From Silene latifolia (lineage: Eukaryota > Streptophyta > Magnoliopsida > Caryophyllales > Caryophyllaceae), in contig NC_133537.1 of the NCBI RefSeq assembly GCF_048544455.1, positions 307,805,738 through 307,869,737 of the forward strand: DNA of 64,000 nucleotides, in the 5' to 3' direction. The notes under the pieces were generated by a model. That model made no database searches. It saw only the letters and a list, made by a program, of their open reading frames with translations, and was not told the DNA's origin. The number at the start of each line of letters is the position of its first letter. The stretch's first letter is position 1. Of this stretch, positions 1 to 12,100 are shown piece after piece. The position numbers were made by a program, and so were the translations under genes.

Positions 1-475
1 TCATACATTGAAATCTATGATTTAATATACAGATTAGCCATATATGCATTATAGCGAGCTATAAATTAGTCATAGAAAATATATGTAGTGAAAAATTAGA
101 TTCTTGCCAAATTGAATAATAACCACACGTGAAATGTAGTGTGAGAGTCATATCGGTTCACATATTTAAAGTAATAAGAAAATGACAAGCATGGGCAGTT
201 GGTACTCCTTTTGAGTAAAGAAATTTGGATGTCCCGAAAGTGACATAAATATCTGAATAATAATAGATAGCCTATATGGAAATGAAATGGTACCATATAT
301 ATTCAGATATCACTAATCAGTACTAACAACATCGCGAGATGTTGAATTTATATCGATATAATTAAATGAACCGATATACATTTGCGCGCGGAATTTAATA
401 AATGGACTAGAAAATGGGGTCTTTTTTGTAAGTCCAATTTTGATTGTTGACATATAATCTTTGATTATAAATGAG
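1..475. other. Unassigned left flank
   Basis: AT-rich sequence up to the CTCAT target duplication of the large LTR element. Only short, unconvincing open frames are present and I recognise no gene or repeat in it. Confidence 0.4.
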
Positions 476-480
476 CTCAT

Positions 481-1815
481 TGTGACACCCCCATATACCA
501 AGGAGCCTTAACAAGACCTTCCCTAGCATATAAGGGCATCACCATCTCGGTTGCCCGAGGACAGTAATAATCAAATGTCGATAAAAGAACAATCAAAGCT
601 TAATACAAGTGATTAAACAAACTAAGAAATACAAAGATACAACTCGGACCACTATCAACTGTATGATCTACACTTCTGTCATGACTCGTAAAAGACTCAT
701 CCCGCCAAGTATCCAGCTATCATCCCAAACATTACCTGCTAAGACTGACTGCTCACCATAAGGGATCACGGCAGACACAACAGAAACAAACAAGCAGACA
801 AAACCACACAAGGTCAGTAACTGAAGAGACACACCAACCACTGACACAACAGCACACACACACACACCAACCACATCTCCACCAATCAATCATCGTCACC
901 GACTGTCCACTGGACCAGCCCTGCCAGTGAGGGACCGCAGCCGTTCCCACCTAAGCCCCGCTCATCATACCGAGCGATAACCCTGTCCCATTAATGTGCA
1001 CATCCCCTCCCGTGACGGGTTCCACGGAGGGCAAAACTAGGGCGTGAAACCACTCCCGCAAGTGACTCCACTCAGCCGAGGACGCACCTCGAGAATTAGA
1101 GACAACCAACCACAACCAGCTGTACCACAACAACGATAAACAATATAACAGAACACCAACCAATTACCACAACCAATCAGCCATAACGATACAACAACAA
1201 CCAAATCATATTAAAAGACACTATAACAACCAACAGTACTGAGTAGGCAAACCTACCTTTAGCGCACCGCAGCGATTCCACTCCCGATCACAAGATGTCA
1301 CACAACCACGCAACAAACCTATACAAACAGTACAATCATCTATCACAACCACTATAACCCTAACTGAGAAAAACAACAACAATGATGATGACGATGACAT
1401 ACCTACGCATAGCTATCGGGCATCAAGACCGCTACCCAACTCAGGCAACCTATCCCCATGGCATAAGAATCTTCAAGGACCTCAAGGAAGGAACTATGGT
1501 GAAGGTAAGGAGGAAAGGCGACATTTAAGTTTAGAGGAAAGAGGCGGAAATGATTTGCGGATTCACAAAACACGATATATAACTCCTCGCTGTAAACACG
1601 TTACTCGATCGAGTAACTAACTTACTCGATCGAGTGACCCCTACTCGATCGAGCCTCCCGGATACTCGATCGAGTGGCCTCGACTAGATCGAGTACCACA
1701 CACCCAAAGCTTACCATGTCACAAGGCACCGCTCATAAGGTTTTCCAAAGGCCAAGACACGTCACTAAGGTCGGTCAACGTCAGTCAACGGGTCCCTAAA
1801 AGGACGGGTATTACA
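481..1815 (-). repeat. 3' LTR of the large retrotransposon
   Basis: The repeat aligns over its whole length with 23145-24491. It contains the stretch around 668-1163 that is open on the minus strand in both LTRs only because it is low-complexity CA-rich sequence; I do not call a gene there. The ACTCGATCGAGT cluster lies at about 1600-1700, near the end of the LTR. Confidence 0.9.
1598..1702. repeat. Cluster of ACTCGATCGAGT palindromes in the LTR
   Basis: Four to five copies of the 12-bp palindrome ACTCGATCGAGT or one-base variants are spaced about 15-25 bp apart. The matching cluster in the other LTR is at about 24278-24372. More copies lie inside the element at 19305-19455 and 22020-22195. 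Confidence 0.85.
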
Positions 1816-1836
1816 ATCTTCCCCTCTTTAAAAGAA
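1816..1836 (-). other. Polypurine tract
   Basis: On the minus strand the sequence just before the 3' LTR is purine-rich (AAAGAGGGGAAGAT). This is the expected place and composition for the plus-strand primer of reverse transcription. A second similar tract lies near 2507-2530. Confidence 0.7.
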
Positions 1837-3042
<1,206 letters not shown>

Positions 3043-3049
3043 GTTCTCC

Positions 3050-3720
3050 TAAGTCCTTAATATCTTTTGAGTCCTTAAGACTTTATTAGGGCCCTTGGAT
3101 TAGGTAAATGGAGAGTGGAGATTTGCCTACTGTAAAGCCAATATAGGCGTAAAAAAAAAGGAAATAGGTTGAGGATGAGAGAGGGTGTGTGTGTCAGTAT
3201 GATTTCTATTACCCACTGTGCACACACAAACACATGCATAATTATTCAACCACCTTCCTCAACACAATTCTAAACAAACTCCACAAAAAACACAATTTGA
3301 AAAAAACTCATCATGGATATTCATCCTTACTGGCGATAATTTTGAGCAAATAAAACTTCTGCAAATAAAAATCACACATCCTTCCTTTATCATCTTCCAT
3401 TCTTACAGCCAAACAACAAGACCATAGTCCAACGTAAAAAATGACGGATTTGCAAAGATTCCATTTGTCGATGGTTATTTTTGGTTTGTTTATTTATTTG
3501 CTTCATTCAAAGTTAGGTTATATTTTTTTTTTATCAATAGATTAGGTTAAATATCAACAGTAGCTTAAATATGAGAAGGAACTGTATTTTAGGTTATTTT
3601 TTAAGCTTGTTTTTTATTATCTGAAATCTGTAAATCCACTCTTTCAACATGAACTCTAGCATTATTGAGTTCAACATCAACTCTGTCAAGTTGAAGTTAA
3701 ACTGACCGACGTTGGAATTA
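3050..3720. other. Left terminal region of the MULE
   Basis: Non-coding sequence between the terminal repeat and the first minisatellite, probably holding the transposase promoter. I see no conserved coding motif in it. Confidence 0.4.
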
Positions 3721-3829
3721 TTTATTTGGTAGATTACATCACATTTGTTATGAGTTGTTTCATATTTCAGTTTCTTATTTGTAAGAGTCAATATAGTATC
3801 TGCAACGTGACAGTAAAAAGACGAATAAA

Positions 3830-4395
3830 GTGTAACTGTAACATTCAAAAGTGTAATTTTAACTACCAATGGTGTGATTTAAGCAACAAAAGTATTATTG
3901 TAATTATTATGGTAGAAAGTATAATTGTAATTGTAATCGTACAAAGTACAATTCTTGAAACTGTAATTGTAATTTTGAAATTCAAAAGTGTAATATTTGA
4001 ATCTGTAATTGTAACTATAAAAATTGTAATTGTAATAGAGAAAAGTGTAATTTTAACAACTAAAAGTGTTATTGTAACAGACAAAAGTTGTAAGTTTTTA
4101 AACTGTAATTCTAATAGTAAAAAGTATAATTGTAACAGAGAAAAGTGCAATTTTAACAACCAAAAGTGTAATTTTAACAGACAAAAGCTGTAAGTTTGTA
4201 AACTGTAATTGTAATAGTAACAAGCATAATTCTAATAGACAAAAGTGTAATTTTAACAATCAAAAGCGTAATTTTAACAGACGACGCTGTAAATTTGTAA
4301 ACTGTAATTCTAATAGTAAAAAGTATAATTCTAACAGACAAAAGTGTAATTTTAACAACCAAAAGTGTAATTCTAACGAAACTATAATTTTAACA
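3830..4395 (+). repeat. Minisatellite, GTGTAATTTTAAC family, array 1
   Basis: About 25 degenerate copies of a 20-23 bp unit with core GTGTAATTTTAAC and spacers such as AGACAAAA. The array is just upstream of the transposase coding sequence. The long open frames over it simply translate the repeat. Confidence 0.85.
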
Positions 4396-6264
4396 AATAC
4401 ATGGGTTACTTTAAGATGTTATGAATACAATTGATAATAATTGTACTATTGACAGATAATATTGAGCACAATGGAAAACGAAAGCCGAACGAGGAAGAAT
4501 TTTGCAGGGACGTTGAAGATAAGTTCACCCCCTATGTTGGTCAGGAATTTCTGGAAATAGAGGAGGCAATGACATTTTATAGAATTTATGTTGTTGCTTG
4601 TGGTTTTGATGTGCGGAAGTACACGACTAAGAGATGGCGTGGCGGGGAAATAAAATCTAAACTGTTGGTTTGTAACCGAGAGGGGTTCAAACATAAGGGA
4701 CAATTGGAGTGTAGTGGCCGCCAGGACTCAGGTAGGAGACACAAAGTCAGGCGCATTGGGTGCAAAGCGAGGATTAGGCTGTTTATGAGGAATGGGGAAT
4801 TATTAATTGACAGATTCCACAGTGGCCACAACCATGAACTCGTATCAGCCAGAGATAGAGAGTTTCAAAAGTTGGCATGCAACATAACAGACTATCACAA
4901 AATGATAATCCTTTATAATTCAAGGGTGAGTATTCTAGGTTTGCTAAAGTTAGCCTTCGCCTTCCTAAACTTACAGTTTTGTTGGTTAGAATTACACTAT
5001 GTTTGAGTCACTAAAATTCTACTTTTGTTTATTACAATTACTATTTTAGCCGTTAAAGTTACACTTTCAAATACATCTAAAAGATTGTCAAAAATTAACA
5101 GCTGAAGATAGGAGCAACGAAGACTTACAAAATTTTGAAGGAGCATGTTAATGGGTTTGAAAACATCGGAGCTAGTTTAAATGATTTTAAGAACTTTCAC
5201 AGAGATGTGAAATGCTACATTCATGAACGGGACGGTCGGATGTTCGTTGACCACTTTAAGGAATTGGCTGTTAATAGGCCAGGGTTCTTCTTTGACTATG
5301 ATGTTGATTCTGATGGTAGCCTTAGTAAAGCTATATGGGTCGACGGAATCGCTAGAAGGAACTACTCAGTTTTTGGGGATGCAGTGTCGTTCGATCCGAC
5401 GTATTCCACCAATAAGTATGACATGGCCTTCACACCTTTCACCGAGGTTGATCACCATAAACGATCAGTCACTTTCTGTGGAGCGCTGGTTGCTCATGAA
5501 GATGCAGGCTCGTTTAAATGAGTTTTCACCCGTTTTTTGGCTGCGATGGGTGGGAAAGAGCCTAATTATATTATCACCGATCAGGATTCTGGTATTCTTA
5601 AAGCGATGCCCTTGGTGTTCAAGAAAGCGCGCCACCGATATTGTATGTGGCATATCATGAACAAAGTGCCAAGCAAGTATGGAGTGGCGAGAGAGGATTA
5701 TTTTGTCTTTGTAAAGAAATTGAATGCCATAATATGGGATGAAGACATTGAAGCGGCAGAGTTCGATGCAAAATGGGAATAAATTGGCAGAGAACACATG
5801 GTTAATAACATTGACTGGTTTAAAGAAATGTACGCTAAAAGGAAGCAGTGGGTTATGGCACATTGTAGGGACCTAGATATGGGGGGTGTTATGAGAACAA
5901 CCCAAAGGTCAGAGAGCGAAAATAGTTTTTTTAAGAGATTTGAGAGCAAGTCGGGAACATTAGTTGAGTTTTCGATACGTTTTTTGTAGCGATGGACCAA
6001 AGAACGACACACAGAAAAAGATTGACAATCGTAATGATACACACTTTCCCTATAATATCAACGCATCTAGCTATCGAAGTGCACAGGGCGCAAGTGTACA
6101 GTCATAGAGTATTCGAGGATTTTCAAGAAGAGGTCAAGTACTCAATCGATACTTGTAAAAGCAGAGGTTTTTCTGAGTGTGACTCTTTAGAGGTGACCAC
6201 TGTAAGAGATGAAAACAGGGACATAAATTATGAGGTCACATATTGCCCAGGTATAATTTTGTAG

Positions 6265-6590
6265 GATTTGTTTGTTAAAATTATAGTTTTATCCGTTAAA
6301 ATTGTACTTTTGTCTGTTAAAATTACACTTTTATCCGTTAAAATTACACTTTGTTTGCTTAGAATTTCACTTGTCTGTTAAAATAACACTTTATTTTGTT
6401 AGAATTACACTTTGGGTTGTTAAAATTACACTTGTGTGTTAAAATTACACTTTATGCTGCTACAATTACACTTTTGTCTTTTAGAATTACACTTTGTTTG
6501 CTTAGAATTTCACTTGCCGGTTAAAATTACACTTATGCCTGTTAGAATTACACTTTAGTGCATTACAGCCACACTTTTTTCTGACTGATT
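6265..6590 (-). repeat. Minisatellite array 2, inverted orientation, in a transposase intron
   Basis: About 14 copies of the same family, here read as GTTAAAATTACACTT on the + strand, fill the intron between the MULE domain and the SWIM exon. A shorter stretch of the same orientation fills the first intron at 4925-5080, and degenerate copies follow at 7610-7750. Confidence 0.85.
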
Positions 6591-7225
6591 TAACTAACAT
6601 ATTACTCTATATTGATGATCTAGATACATTGAAAGCCACTTGTAGCTGCAGAATGTTTGAGAGGAAAGGCATTCTTTGCCGGCATGTCATATGGATTTAC
6701 TCATCGAACAGAGTGAAGATTATTCCAGAATAATGTGTTGTTAAAAGATGGTGTAAAGATGCAATGTTGTCTAAAATGTTCGATTGTAATGGTGAAGCAA
6801 CTGAGGACGTTGATATAATAGATGGAAAACAGATTGTGATGTCAGTAATGTGGTCAGAGATTCATCAGACAGTTGGTATGCTCATGGGCAAATTGAAGGG
6901 TGATGTCGACAACTTTACTAGTCTAATTAGACAGTTTAAGGAGAAACTGTCACCCTTAGGATCACCATTGAATAAACAACAACAGTTGGAGAAAATTCTT
7001 GGTTGTTCTGCTAGTCAGGAGATAACCATTTTGCCGCCTAAGCAATCCAAAAACAAGGGAAGTGGAAAGAGAATGTTGTCGATGAAGGCAAAAGCAGTTG
7101 CCTTGGCAAGGAAGCCAAAACGTATGTATAAAAATTGCAAGCGATTAGCTAACCATGACAAAAGGAACTGCCCTAATCCTTTCGCAGAGCACCCACCGTT
7201 GTCGCCATCGTCAGAGTCATCGTCG

Positions 7226-7371
7226 GAAGAAGAAGAAGAAGAAGAAGAAGAAGAAGAAGAAGAAGAAGAAGAAGAAGAAGAAGAAGAAGAAGAAGAAGAA
7301 GAAGAAGAAGAAGAAGAAGAAGAAGAAGAAGAAGAAGAAGAAGAAGAAGAAGAAGAAGAAGAAGAAGAAGG
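7226..7371 (+). repeat. (GAA)n tract coding about 49 Glu
   Basis: A pure GAA trinucleotide repeat extends the acidic SSSESSSEE tail of the transposase reading frame. The poly-Lys open frame over the same bases is the alternate reading of the repeat. Confidence 0.95.
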
Positions 7372-7390
7372 TGATGATATCTTAGAATAA

Positions 7391-7990
7391 TCAGTATAAT
7401 ACCTAATAATCAGTACATTTTTTTTGGATGTCTACGCAAAATACGAGGTACAACATGATGTTTCGTATTGTGTTTAGACATCAAACTGCCAGGAAGCCAA
7501 CTGGCCGCCGTTGGTATTACAATGTATTTTGTTGAAGTATTTTCAATTGGATGAAACAATTATAAAGTGTAACATCAGTGCCAGAAATTGTTCACTCTTC
7601 ACTATTATTACAATTTATCTTCTTAGAATTACAGTTATCTAGGATTATAATTACAATGGCCTCGTATCTGCTTAGGGTAGGATTGTTATTATCAGAATTA
7701 CACTTTATCTCATTATAATTACAGATTATGCGATTAAAGTTACACTTCATCTGTAGTAAAGCCTTATAACATAGTTTGGGAAAACAACATAAATATTATT
7801 GCACCATCTATTAACAACATAAATATTTTTTCTTAAAACACCTTGTCTTACAGAATGTTGAAAGCTACCAATAAGCATCTGCTAACATTGTTTACACAAA
7901 AACTAACTGTCTACTGATAATGATACCAAGTATGAAATAGATGTTTACATAGGCAAGGCAATATTCCCACAAAAAGTTAACCACTAGCTT
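7391..7990. other. Spacer between the two convergent MULE genes
   Basis: Non-coding region holding the 3' ends of the + transposase and - protease genes, with degenerate copies of the minisatellite core at about 7610-7750. No gene is seen. Confidence 0.5.
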
Positions 7991-7997
7991 AGGATTG

Positions 7998-9155
7998 TTA
8001 TTTTTTCACATTGGCACGGGGCAATTTACGTTTCTGTTGTAATTCCTTCCACAATTTGTCCTTGTTGCTAAGAAAAGCTTTGACCTTCTCGAGGACACCT
8101 TCGCGTAAGACGTTCATGTCTGCTAGAACGAGGGTTGCTATTAGCTGGATCACCAAATAGCGCCTTGATTTCTTCTTCTCGAGGTCTTCATGCTGAAAAG
8201 GAAGACCCTCATATAAGAGCATTGCCATCATGGTGAACAGACCCGGCTCTGGTTTGTTGAGAGTAGGTGAGTTCCCGCTAAAAGGTATCTGGCGTAACGC
8301 ATAATTAGGAATTTCCCGTGCTCTAGTGTTCACCTTTTCCTTATCCCGTGATTCCAAATAATAATTGATTGTGCTAGCCTGCATATGTACAAAATTACCT
8401 CAAAAATCTGATTGAGAAAAAAAATAAAGCATTTGGGAGAAAGGGATGGACGATAACTTACAATTAAACGCGATGCTTTTCCAAACTGCGACTTTTGCAA
8501 ATCAGAATGCCGCTGCCCGTCCAGCAGGTCGACTGAATGCGATTTGTGATTGATACATACACATGCAAAATGGTCGTCAATGCAGAACAGGACAAAGATT
8601 AAGTCTGTTTTCAAATTGACGGTTTGCTCACTGTCGACGATGAAGGTGTCCCAGAGTTGGTACAACTTGTCATAGGTGTTGTCTGATTGTGTGCCTGGTT
8701 GTTCAAACGTTCCAAGCAATCCCAACAGTATATCCTTTTAAAGGCAATAGTGAACATGATTAATGTGGTTACTTTGTCAGCTAAAATTACCATGTTGTTC
8801 CTTAAAATTACACTTTTGACGGTTAAAATGACACTTTTGTTGCCTAAAAGAACTAAAGTGAAACATTCACATAGTATAACTGCAATTTAGAAAAGTGTCA
8901 TTCTAACTAACAAAGGTGTAATAGAAGTGGATATAAATATTATGCAATGGTTAATGGCAGTACCATGTGACGTATACCGAAGAATGACATCCTTGCATGG
9001 TCGCCATATTCCTCCTTTTCCAAATGGTTCATCAATATCGACCAGCACTCGATGACATTCAACGACATAAGGTTTTCAGGTGCCAAGGACATAATGTCAG
9101 CTCTCCGCAGCGTTGCGTGCCGGGTGTACCAGACCAGTTGTTCACTGCACTCCAT
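7998..9155 (-). other. Second Ulp1-like domain, catalytic Cys and Gln missing
   Basis: Three exons align with the first protease domain: ADIMSLAPENLMSLNVIECW (9155-8940), the His/Asp block DDHFACVCINHKSHSVDLLD (around 8570) and a final block near 8280-8120. The final block reads KPEPGLFTMMAML where the first domain has RNDCGVFMMLHM, so the nucleophilic Cys is gone. The Gln expected in the oxyanion hole is also absent (FSGNSPTLN). The fold may be kept for binding, but protease activity is not expected. Confidence 0.75.
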
Positions 9156-12100
9156 AATATTAAAGAACTCGTTAATTAAAATACACTCAATGTGAAATTA
9201 ACATGAGTATGAGTATTATTAATTCAGATTAACAGACCGTTCCTCAAAATTGTGGTCATCTAACAAGCAATAGTCGGCAACATGAATTCTCTTTTGTTTA
9301 ATATCCTTGATTAACGCTTGGTTGCTCCGGAGCATCTTCGACACCACATTTGTACTGAAACCACCTCTACCACAGTCGAGAGAGCAGCCCAACCCGTCCC
9401 CCTATCCACGAGGCTGGCTCTTAACAGAAGAGAGGGCCTTACCAGACGGAATGCGCATAGTAACAGGTGTCGCCTTCATAACGGGCTCTTCTGATTCAGT
9501 TACGCGGGCACGTTTTGTGGATTGCGGTCCTATGTCACCATCTGTTTTCCTCTTACCAACGTTCAACTTTCTTGTCAACGGATGTCCAGCAGTTTCTGTG
9601 AAATAACAAACCCGCATCAAGATGTCTTCTCTGATACTGTTAATGTCACAGAGGATGAGTGTTGCAGCAATCTCAGCACGGTATAAACTCATAGCATCCT
9701 CTTTCCCATGGTCACATTGAAAAGGGTTTCCGCGGTAAAACATCATATGTAGCATCATGAAAACACCACAGTCATTTCTCGAATACCCTTGACCTTGCCA
9801 ACTGAACTCAATGTTTACGATCTTAAACCCGTTGACCTTTGAACCCTTAGATAGCCCTTTAGACACCAAATACTTCCCCATTATATTTGTCTGAACGTGA
9901 ATACGCGTCAGTGTGTGAAAGTAATATGACCCATATAAATTGGCGGACTTTTGGAGTTCGCATACTTACCGAAATACGGGCTATCCCTCCGTAAGGGAGC
10001 ATTTCTAATGGGTCTTCGTATTTGCGGTTGTCAAGGTAGTCAATCTGCTCGGTGAGAAAGTTGATGCAGGCGCAGCTGTAATGATCATCGTCACCAGATA
10101 ACACGGGCAGAAAGATCTGCATCGTGTGTTGCTAAGATCAATAAAAGGAATCCTTTAAAAAATGTTTTAGATTATATGTTTTGTTACATACCATGTCCTT
10201 GTCAAGCTGGAATGGTGTACGACAGGTTTCAGCCCAAGCATCCCAACCACCAAAAATGTCTTCGTCTTTGTTCAATACTTTCCCAAGCTTTTGAGCCTTC
10301 CAAATATACCTTGCGGAATCCTTTAATTTGAAAATTTTAAAATGCGTGATCAGATAAATAAAAGAGTTATTTTATAAAAATAAAGTGTAACTTTAACCAA
10401 AAAAAGTGTAATTGTAACAGGCAACAGTGTACTTTTAATACACAAGTGTAATGTCAAAAGTATAATTTTAACTTTAAAAAGTGTAATTCTAACGGACAAA
10501 AGTATAATTTCAATGGACAAAAGTGTCATTGTAACATACAAAAGTATAATTTTAACTTTCAAAAGTATAATTTTAACGGACAAAAGTGTAATTGTAACAT
10601 ACAAAATTATAATTTTAACTTTAAAAAGTGTAATTTTAACGGACAAATGTGTAATTCTAACATTAAAAAGTGTAATTTTAACTGATAAAAGTGTAATTTT
10701 AACTGAGAACCGTGTAATTTCAGCAACTACTTATTAATATCGCTATTACTGGACTCATAGTAATCTCAGACAAAATCAAGAATCACTTACAGTGTGACTT
10801 AGGCAAAAGAAACAACGGGATATGTCCGAAGGTTTCATGATGTGGTTGAGTAGCAAGCACCAACCATCAATAACACTTGTCATGATTTGCTCCCCAGGGT
10901 TCAAAGTTCCAATGTCTTCCCGGGTAATGAAATAAAACTCGCTAAATTGGACCAATCGTTCACTACAACAAAAACATTTACTTAGTCAACAAAATATATA
11001 TAATTAGGAATGATAAGGGCCCCTTGTAAAAAATAATACACTTACAACTGGGAAAACGCGTCTGACTGATTGAACGCATAGTCAATCAAGTATTTCCTGT
11101 CACTAAACATTGGCACTAGGAGCTCCTGACTGAATGCTAGGTTTCTCGTCGCAAAGCACAATTCAGGAGCAGGTGCCCCACAATCAATAGAACACCCAAG
11201 GTTCTCAATGACGTGATTCATGCACGGTAAGGGCTCGCTCGAGTGAAGTAAAAAAGGATGGTAGCTCAGATCACTGTGAGGGACGTACGGTGCCGGGATA
11301 GGAATGTCAGCGTTCTATGCCTCTGGTACTACATCAGATGTTACCTCTCCATGGTCGATAGTCCCTTTCTTATTTACGGCGTTCACATCACACGCCTCAT
11401 ATAGTTCTGTAGCAGAATAGATTGTGCTTGTACCTTCCAAAGACTTCACGCCACCATCCTCCACTACCGCATCTGTAATAAAAATAGTGTAATCTCATCA
11501 TTAGAAAGTAAGTGTAACTGTAATGGTTAAAAGTATAATTATAGCACACAAATGTGTAATTTCAATAAAGTGTCACTTTAACTATAAAAAGTGTAATTTT
11601 AACGGTCAAAGTAGTAATTTTAGTGGAAAATAATATAACTTCATCCATGGCACTTGAAAACTCTAAAGGTCAATGGATTACCTCCGTGATCTATCGGTGC
11701 AGCCCCATCCACCACCTTCTCAACCACTTCCTGAGAACTTGCATCCAGATTTGGCTCACCATTCTTCCACCCTGGCTGTTTTTCAGCATGCACAGATGTT
11801 GGGGCCTCCTGGAACAGCGCGTTTACTTCCGCACTAGAATAGACGGTACTTGTCCATTCTACGTCCATAAATTCCTTTGCCTGCAACGCATATACACATT
11901 CCGGCACCTTGTTACCCTTTAACGACCGCTCATCAGTCATGGCACATGCGCCGTTTCCGGGCCCCTCTAGAGAATGTTGAGTTTCTGCTAAGACCTGTTC
12001 GACTGCGCGCTCTGCTTCACTAATCTCAGCAGTCGAGAAAAGGAACTGAGTGACAGGGGGGCAAATTCTTTGTTCTGATCTTCCACCAACGCATTTTCCG

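Larger units (their letters stand above)
4431..7390 (+). pseudogene. MULE transposase, FAR1-type, broken
   Basis: The domains are in the order expected for FAR1-related MULE transposases. A FAR1 DNA-binding domain spans about 4540-4890 (conserved YVVACGFDVRK, IGCKARI and HNHEL). The MULE transposase domain spans 5135-5990 (SFDPTY, then IITDQD, then HRYCMWHI). A SWIM zinc finger lies at about 6641-6700 (CSC...CRHV), and the C-terminal part contains a long poly-Glu run. Two introns, about 4925-5095 and 6262-6600, hold minisatellite sequence. In-frame stops occur at 5519 (a Trp codon in the family), 5780 and 6731 (in IPE*CVVKRW), and the frame shifts between about 5990 and 6060. It would have bound the element's ends and cut DNA; as it stands it cannot be translated whole. 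A domesticated FAR1 host gene is unlikely given these breaks. Confidence 0.85.

Noticed and set aside
668-950. Cys/Val-rich small proteins in the LTRs (also 23332-23630)
   Set aside because: These are readings of CA-rich repeat sequence in the LTR; the two LTRs differ by an 18-bp insertion there, and no family is recognisable.
3726-4193. 155-codon open frame on + over the minisatellite
   Set aside because: The translation is the repeat unit over and over (CNFN-type), and other frames are equally open. It does not fit a protein.
7155-7385. Poly-lysine open frame
   Set aside because: Alternate-frame reading of the (GAA)n tract inside the transposase frame.
4431-7390. Domesticated FAR1/FHY3 host transcription factor
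   Set aside because: At least three in-frame stops and a frameshift, minisatellite-filled introns, and location between MULE-type ends with a Ulp1-like partner favour a dead transposase.
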